The notes below the pieces were generated by a model. It saw nothing but the letters and a program-made list of their open reading frames with translations. It searched no databases and had not been told where the DNA came from. This document shows, one piece after another, positions 59,160 to 64,000 of a stretch of 64,000 nucleotides of DNA. The first letter of the stretch is position 1; every line of letters starts with the position of its first letter. The position numbers and the translations under genes were made by a program. This stretch comes from Amborella trichopoda (lineage: Eukaryota; Streptophyta; Magnoliopsida; Amborellales; Amborellaceae): the NCBI RefSeq assembly GCF_000471905.2, contig NW_006500347.1:368782-432781 (forward strand), in the 5' to 3' direction.

Positions 59160-61080
59160 TGACAAATTGATAATGTCTTCAAGTGGTTCAAGTAAGCAAA
59201 CAAATGACAAGAACACGTTAGAATGCAAATTTTGCTAAGAATCTTATAATACGGGTATTAATAGATTAAAAATACATTTGATAAACATTAGAGGAGTGTG
59301 GCCTCATGTACACAAGTACCGCATGAGATTAAGAGAGAGATTTCAGGGGTTCAGAAACAAGAAAGTGGGGGTGAAAAAAAGGCATAAAGATCTTGTGAGG
59401 AGTGTAAATATATTTGGAGTCCAAGAAGAAAATGATGTATATACCGAGGATGGGTGTTTCAGTAGGCCAATGGGGCCTAAGATAACCAGGCCTCTGAGAA
59501 AGGGAGCCTATGGAGATCCTGAGACTGCAGTGCAAGAAAGGGAGCAGATTGTCCGTTTGAGCCCTCTTGTAAAAATGTGCGTAGCGGAACTCGATTTATG
59601 GGAACAAAAACACCAAATATTGTGCATGTGTGTTTGAGTGAATAATATAAATAAAGTATATTAATAAATAAATAATTTTTTGAGATCGAAATTTAAGTGG
59701 TTGACCTTTTCAAACTATGTCCAAAAGAGAAAAAGATTAAAAAATATACTAAAAATAATAGAGTACAGTTATTCTTCCAAGAGATAAACTCTTTATTGGC
59801 TGCAAATCTCTACAATTTTTTTTAGAAGTTTTTCTTCATTTAGGTTTTCCTGACCTAAGGGTCTTCTCTATCGGAGGCTTTCTTCTCTATCTAAGTTGTC
59901 TTTTTTTTTTTTTTTGGACAAGCAAACAAAACTTTTATTCAATATAAATCATCACGGTTACAAAGATAAAGCAGAAACAATCAAATGATTACAGTGAACA
60001 CCAGCCTTAGCAAGAGAGACAGCTCTCTCATTAGCCTCCCTATAAACATGGTTAAAACTAACCACCTGATTTCAGCAACAGTCCATAACCTGCATCCATT
60101 GCTTCCTAGAACTCCAAGGAGGTTTATTCAATCCCAAAAACCAATTAACAACATTAAGTGAATCCCCTTCAATCACCCATCCCACCAACAGATAATTATC
60201 TTTCATAATTTTAAGCCCCTTGTAGAACATCTATAAACTCAGCATTATTAGCGGTAGCAATCTCACAAGGTCCGTAAAATGATAAAATTTCCCTACCATA
60301 TGAGTCAGAAAAAATTATCCCCCCAACCCAATCGGCACAAGATTCCTATAAGAGCTCCTATTAAAATTGAGTTTAATAGAATCATTATTAAGTAGGAGCC
60401 AAGTTATCCTCTATTTAGGTTATCTCTCTTTAAGTTTTTCTCTCTCTAAAAGGCACTCCAATGACCTATAGGAACTCTCTTTCTCTCTCTAACAGGCATC
60501 TCTATCTATCTTATTCTTCTTCTTCTTATATTTGTTGACCTCTTTCCGAGTTTTTCCCCCCAAAGACGAGGAACTTGTTTTTGTAAAAAAGCCTTAATCT
60601 CGCGTGCGGTTCCTATATATGGGTCTTCAAGTAGCCATCGCTTGGAAAGGAGGTGAAGCCTACAAATAATGTTTTGAAGACCCACAAAGACGCATGGGAG
60701 ATGTATGGTTGCACTATTCAAACTGATGGATGGACTGATAAAAGAAATATAAGTATTATGAGCTTGATGATGAATTGTCCATTAAGGACAATGTTTTTGA
60801 GCCATCAATACATCTGACAAGACCCATAATCCGAGATTCATTTATGATTTAGCGGACCAGTGTATAAAGGAGATGAGGGAGGATCACGTGGTCCAAATAG
60901 TGACTGATATGGCTGCAATCAATATGGCGACTGTGAACTTATTGACAGCAAGAGGGGTGTTTTTGGTCATCTTGTGTGGCTCATTGCATAAACAACATGC
61001 TCTAGACTATTCGTGAGATAAAGGTGGCGGCAACAATGTCAAAGAAAACAAAGATTATGACAATATATTTCTATAGCCAG
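59160..61080 (+). pseudogene. Decayed hAT transposase (BED zinc finger + DUF659)
   Basis: 59215-59330 reads CKFC, a stop, then SYNTGINRLKIHLINIRG: the N-terminal BED finger of plant hAT proteins. A frameshift near 59300 is needed to recover the 'VPHEIK' continuation. 60680-60790 reads DAWEMYGCTIQTDGWTDKRN and then ISIMSLMMNCP, the DUF659 start. 60870-61075 continues with KEMREDHVVQIVTDMA, VAHCINNML, a stop, and TIREIKVAATMSKKTKI. The element is broken by stops and frameshifts and by a LINE insertion at 59901-60408. The C-terminal hAT dimerisation domain was not found. Confidence 0.8.
59901..60408 (-). mobile_element. LINE 3' fragment (RNase H end) inserted in the hAT pseudogene
   Basis: On the minus strand it reads GDSLNVVNWLLGLNKPPW, then SFNHVYREANERAVSLAKAG, the RNase H end of plant L1 LINEs, with stops. 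The poly(A) tail is the T-run at 59901-59915. The flanks CTCTATCTAAGTTGTCT (59885-59901) and CTCTATTTAGGTTATCT (60409-60425) are an aged target duplication, 14 of 17 identical. It is 5'-truncated. Confidence 0.85.
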
Positions 61081-61583
61081 TTAGGTAAAACTTTTCCATC
61101 ATGTATTGTTGTTTTGAATACGTATAAATGTCATTGTCAATTTGTAACTAATGTTCTAGACTTAGCTTATAGATATCTAATTTTAATCACGCATTGTTTT
61201 TGGATTCATGATTTTGGAATAGGTTTTAGTTTGCCACAAGCTAAATGGAGGTTGCTGAGGATGAAATCAAGAGAAATATTTTATGTCAAAATTGGTCTCT
61301 CTTTTTCAAATTTGTTTAGGGTAATTACGAAAGCCCAAAAGGCCCATGGATGGCCACATCTTGAGGGTAGGGCTGAGAATGGGTTCGTTCTGGTCCAGAT
61401 TCACAAGGATCTGAATCCGGATCTAAAAAATATATATGGGATTTGGATCCGGGTCTGAGAAGTATATATACAATATGGATCTAGATTTGAACCTGATCGG
61501 ATCCAAAAAAATTATCTTAAATATTATTTTATATTTTTAAAATGACATAAAATAATATATGACAAAAAATACAATATAACATA

Positions 61584-61953
61584 GGATGAGGTTTTTACAG
61601 GGCCTAGGGTTTATGAAAATAAAATAAAGCCTTACTTCAAATCGTTATTAGGAAAGCACTTTGGGCATCAAAATTCTTCATGATGGCTCTAAAATCAATT
61701 TCCAACAATAACAATAAAATTTGAAAGTGATCTTGCAGATCTCTTAACATTTATTTTATGGGGGAAATGGATGGTTTAGATGATTTGTTGCAATATACAC
61801 TATTTTTAGAACTTGAAATCTTAATTTTTTTCACAACCATAAAGTTCAAGCTGAGGTGCTTGATTTTTCACACATGAATTGCAATTTTTGATGAATTATG
61901 AGGTGAGGCTCTAGTTATTTTGACAAGGCTGCAACCCTATCAAACAATTTTCC
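61584..61953 (-). mobile_element. MITE-1 copy nested in the hAT element, perfect 9-bp target duplication
   Basis: 370 bp, from GGATGAGGTTTTTACAGGGC to the mirrored 'gcaaccctatcaaacaattttcc', flanked by TATAACATA at 61575-61583 and 61954-61962. The best-delimited copy; it defines the family length and suggests a MULE origin. Confidence 0.9.
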
Positions 61954-62000
61954 TATAACATATAGGTATGTATATGAAATAATATATAATAGTTTAATAA

Positions 62001-62308
62001 AAAAATTGTTTCCTGGGGGCTGCGCTGCATGCCTAAATATGCTGTCCAAAAAGTGTAAAGCATCCATCTTAGATATTGATGCAAGTAGGTGTTCCATCTA
62101 AAAACAATGGGAAATAGCTGTCCAAATGTTTTCTTACTAGAATTATTATTTCTAGTTTTTAAAATTTACTTATTTTTTATATTCATGATCTCCATGTTAG
62201 AGATTACATGTCCTTAAAAATTTCGTCCAAAAATCCATCTCAAAAATATATTTATTAATAGGCCCACATTTTTACGTATGTAGGCTTGGTTGCATAAAAG
62301 CTGGGCCC
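62001..62308 (-). mobile_element. MITE-2 copy nested in the hAT element
   Basis: About 308 bp, with 9-bp flanks GTTTAATAA (61992-62000) and ATTTAATAA (62309-62317), 8 of 9 identical. Contains 'gtaaagcatccatcttaga' and 'catgatctccatgttagaga'. Confidence 0.82.
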
Positions 62309-62498
62309 ATTTAATAACTAGGTTGGACATGGATCGGATCCACCTATACTTGGATCCGATCCGAATTATTATTAGAATCCAAATTTTGGATACAGATCCG
62401 ACCCATTGGATACAAATCTTAGATTCATACCCGGATCCAGATAGAGTCCGAAAATGGAGTTTCGGATCCAAACTAGAATTCTCAGCCCTACTTGAGGG

Positions 62499-63788
62499 GC
62501 CAAATTCAGTCCACCTTCACGCGAACTACTGGGAGACAACCCATCTCCTTGAAGGCCAATGAATTTCTCCATTATTTCCTCTTAAAAACTGTATATAAAC
62601 CTCAAATTTTGGAGAGAAAAATTTCACATTCGTACTCCATTTCTCCCACTTCGCTTGAGATTCAAGTAGGGCCGGTTTGTTTGTTCATCTCTATTTCTCT
62701 CAAGGATGAACCACCATTAAAGCATTGTCTATCTAAATTTGATTTGAGATTTTTGTAGAGGCAAATCAATCACTCATCTGTTTCTAGTCATCTCTTTCGA
62801 TACGCGAACCGAAGAGAACTAAGTGTCTCTACCAAGAGCCAATAATGCAGTTAGAGCCCCCAAGAGGCCATCAATGCAGTAAAGATCAAGCTATGGATTT
62901 GAGAGCCACTGATGTTGTTAAGAGCTAGCAAATGTGGTTAGGAGACAACACTGCAGTTAAGAGATGGCAATGCCATAATGCTCTGATTCTCGGATGTCTT
63001 TATGCAACCTTTTGGCTTTGAAGCAGCTTACTCTAATATTGAAGCCAAAGATGCCAAACAGGCAAATACCAGTTTTCAAGGTCCCTAAAAACAATATTTT
63101 CCAAGGTATTCAAGTAATTCAGAAGTAAAGTCTAATCGAGCATAAGTATTTCTATAACAACTGTCTCTCAATCCTTTGTTCTCTTACAACTTCTACAAGA
63201 ATTTTGAACGATGGATGCAGATTACGACGATGTAACAACTTCTAACTTGATGTTTGACGAACCATGTGATGATCGACCTGATATTCATCAAGCGACACAT
63301 TTGTAAACCCTGAAAAACATCTTGGAGAATCAAATTGAGAGGTGAATAACAATAAGAAAATTCGGTAACATTGTTCCCTTAAGGTTAAGGATGATAAATC
63401 GTTTTTCCAGCTTCCTGTGTTTGACATTAAGGATGGCAAGGGGCCAGGCTGGGCCAGGCCATGCCAAGCCAGCCTTGGCCCTTAGCCTAGCCCTTATCTT
63501 GATAGGGCCAGGTTGGGCGCCCTAGCCAGCCCTAGGGCCACAGTTTATGGCACAAGCCTTACTTTTTAAGGGCCTGGCCGCCCAGCCCATCACCAGCCCT
63601 ATTTGACATAATGCATGAGATAGAATTTAAACCCCACCATGTAGGATTGGTACAATATAGGGTGTTTTCCCAAGTATGTTGATTTTCAATGTTCCCTCTT
63701 CATGGGATGAAAGTCATATCCTGTAACAGATAGTATACAGATAAGTTTAGGATCTACATAAGAGTAGCTCTAGATGGCTCTCTACTGT
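62499..63788. other. Intergenic DNA with GC-rich repeat block
   Basis: No gene recognised. 62820-62990 has short repeated words 'tgcagttaagag' and 'ccaatgcagttagag'. 63425-63600 is a GC-rich block ('ggccaggctgggccaggcc ...') related to the minisatellite at 37346. Confidence 0.5.
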
Positions 63789-64000
63789 GGTGAGGTTTGT
63801 ATAAGGTGACAACCTTAATCAATCATGGTAAGGTGTATCTCAAAATCTCATTAAAATATGTATTTTTGGTGCCAAAACTCTTATCATAGCCTAAAAGTCT
63901 ATTTTTCACCCTTATAATGAAATTGAAAGCTCCAAAAATGGTGCAAATCTAGCAGATCAATGAGCACTCTAAAATATTGAAAATGGATGGTCTAGATAAT
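63789..64000 (+). mobile_element. MITE-3 copy, cut by the window end
   Basis: Starts 'ggtgaggtttgtataaggtg' and shows the family interior up to 'ggatggtctagataat'. The right half lies outside the window. Confidence 0.65.

Larger units (their letters stand above)
61368..62490. mobile_element. Non-autonomous hAT element with perfect 8-bp target duplication
   Basis: 1123 bp bounded by CTTGAGGG at 61360-61367 and 62491-62498. The ends are perfect 13-bp inverted repeats, TAGGGCTGAGAAT and ATTCTCAGCCCTA, typical of hAT. Next to each end are 'ggatccgg'-rich subterminal repeats (61390-61510 and 62330-62470). The middle is filled by a MITE-1 and a MITE-2, so the original element was about 430 bp. No transposase. 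Confidence 0.9.

Noticed and set aside
59278..59637. 119-codon frame as an independent gene
   Set aside because: It begins inside the BED finger of the decayed hAT transposase and runs out of frame after a frameshift.

Overview
This is a piece of a plant nuclear genome, almost certainly from a flowering plant. It is AT-rich, genes have many short exons split by GT..AG introns, and all three recognisable genes are plant families. Introns and intergenic DNA are packed with small inverted-repeat transposons. The species cannot be fixed from the sequence. Two runs of N (24539-24944 and 57632-58265) are assembly gaps. There are no bacterial features: no operons, CRISPR arrays or rRNA, and I found no tRNA I could support.

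Layout. (1) 2508-12875, plus strand: a complete 12-exon family GH1 beta-glucosidase, 518 residues, secreted type, closest in my reading to the BGLU45/46/47 monolignol-glucoside clade. (2) 13371-27972, minus strand, convergent with gene 1 and only 495 bp away: a complete 9-exon chloroplast-type RNA pseudouridine synthase (RPU6 type), 477 residues, with an 8.6-kb intron holding the first gap. (3) 36030-40458, minus strand: a complete 6-exon small GTPase of the plant SGP (Spg1/Tem1-like) family, 283 residues. Every exon join was checked for GT..AG borders and reading phase. From 40.5 kb to the end I see no intact host gene, only repeats, transposon remnants and one captured gene fragment.

The mobile DNA has a clear structure. 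Four MITE families recur, here called MITE-1 to MITE-4. MITE-1, -2 and -4 have copies bounded by 9-bp (one 11-bp) target duplications and ends of the type GGAAA or GGGAA, which suggests Mutator-like (MULE) elements. Two non-autonomous hAT elements are fully delimited by perfect 8-bp target duplications (4702-5997 and 61368-62490). A decayed hAT transposase (BED finger plus DUF659, 59.2-61.1 kb) is interrupted by a LINE fragment with its own target duplication. At 49.7-51.2 kb two roughly 390-bp inverted repeats enclose a fragment of a DUF506 (PDDEXK_6) gene: a Pack-MULE-like gene capture. Long foldbacks lie at 24.1, 31.4, 34.7, 45.0 and 47.1 kb. Several elements are nested two or three deep.

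The three host genes have no obvious shared pathway: a cell-wall or apoplastic glucosidase, an organellar RNA-modification enzyme and a cell-division-type GTPase. What they share is introns inflated by the same MITE families. The most novel material is probably these MITE and foldback families and the Pack-MULE, not a new gene system.
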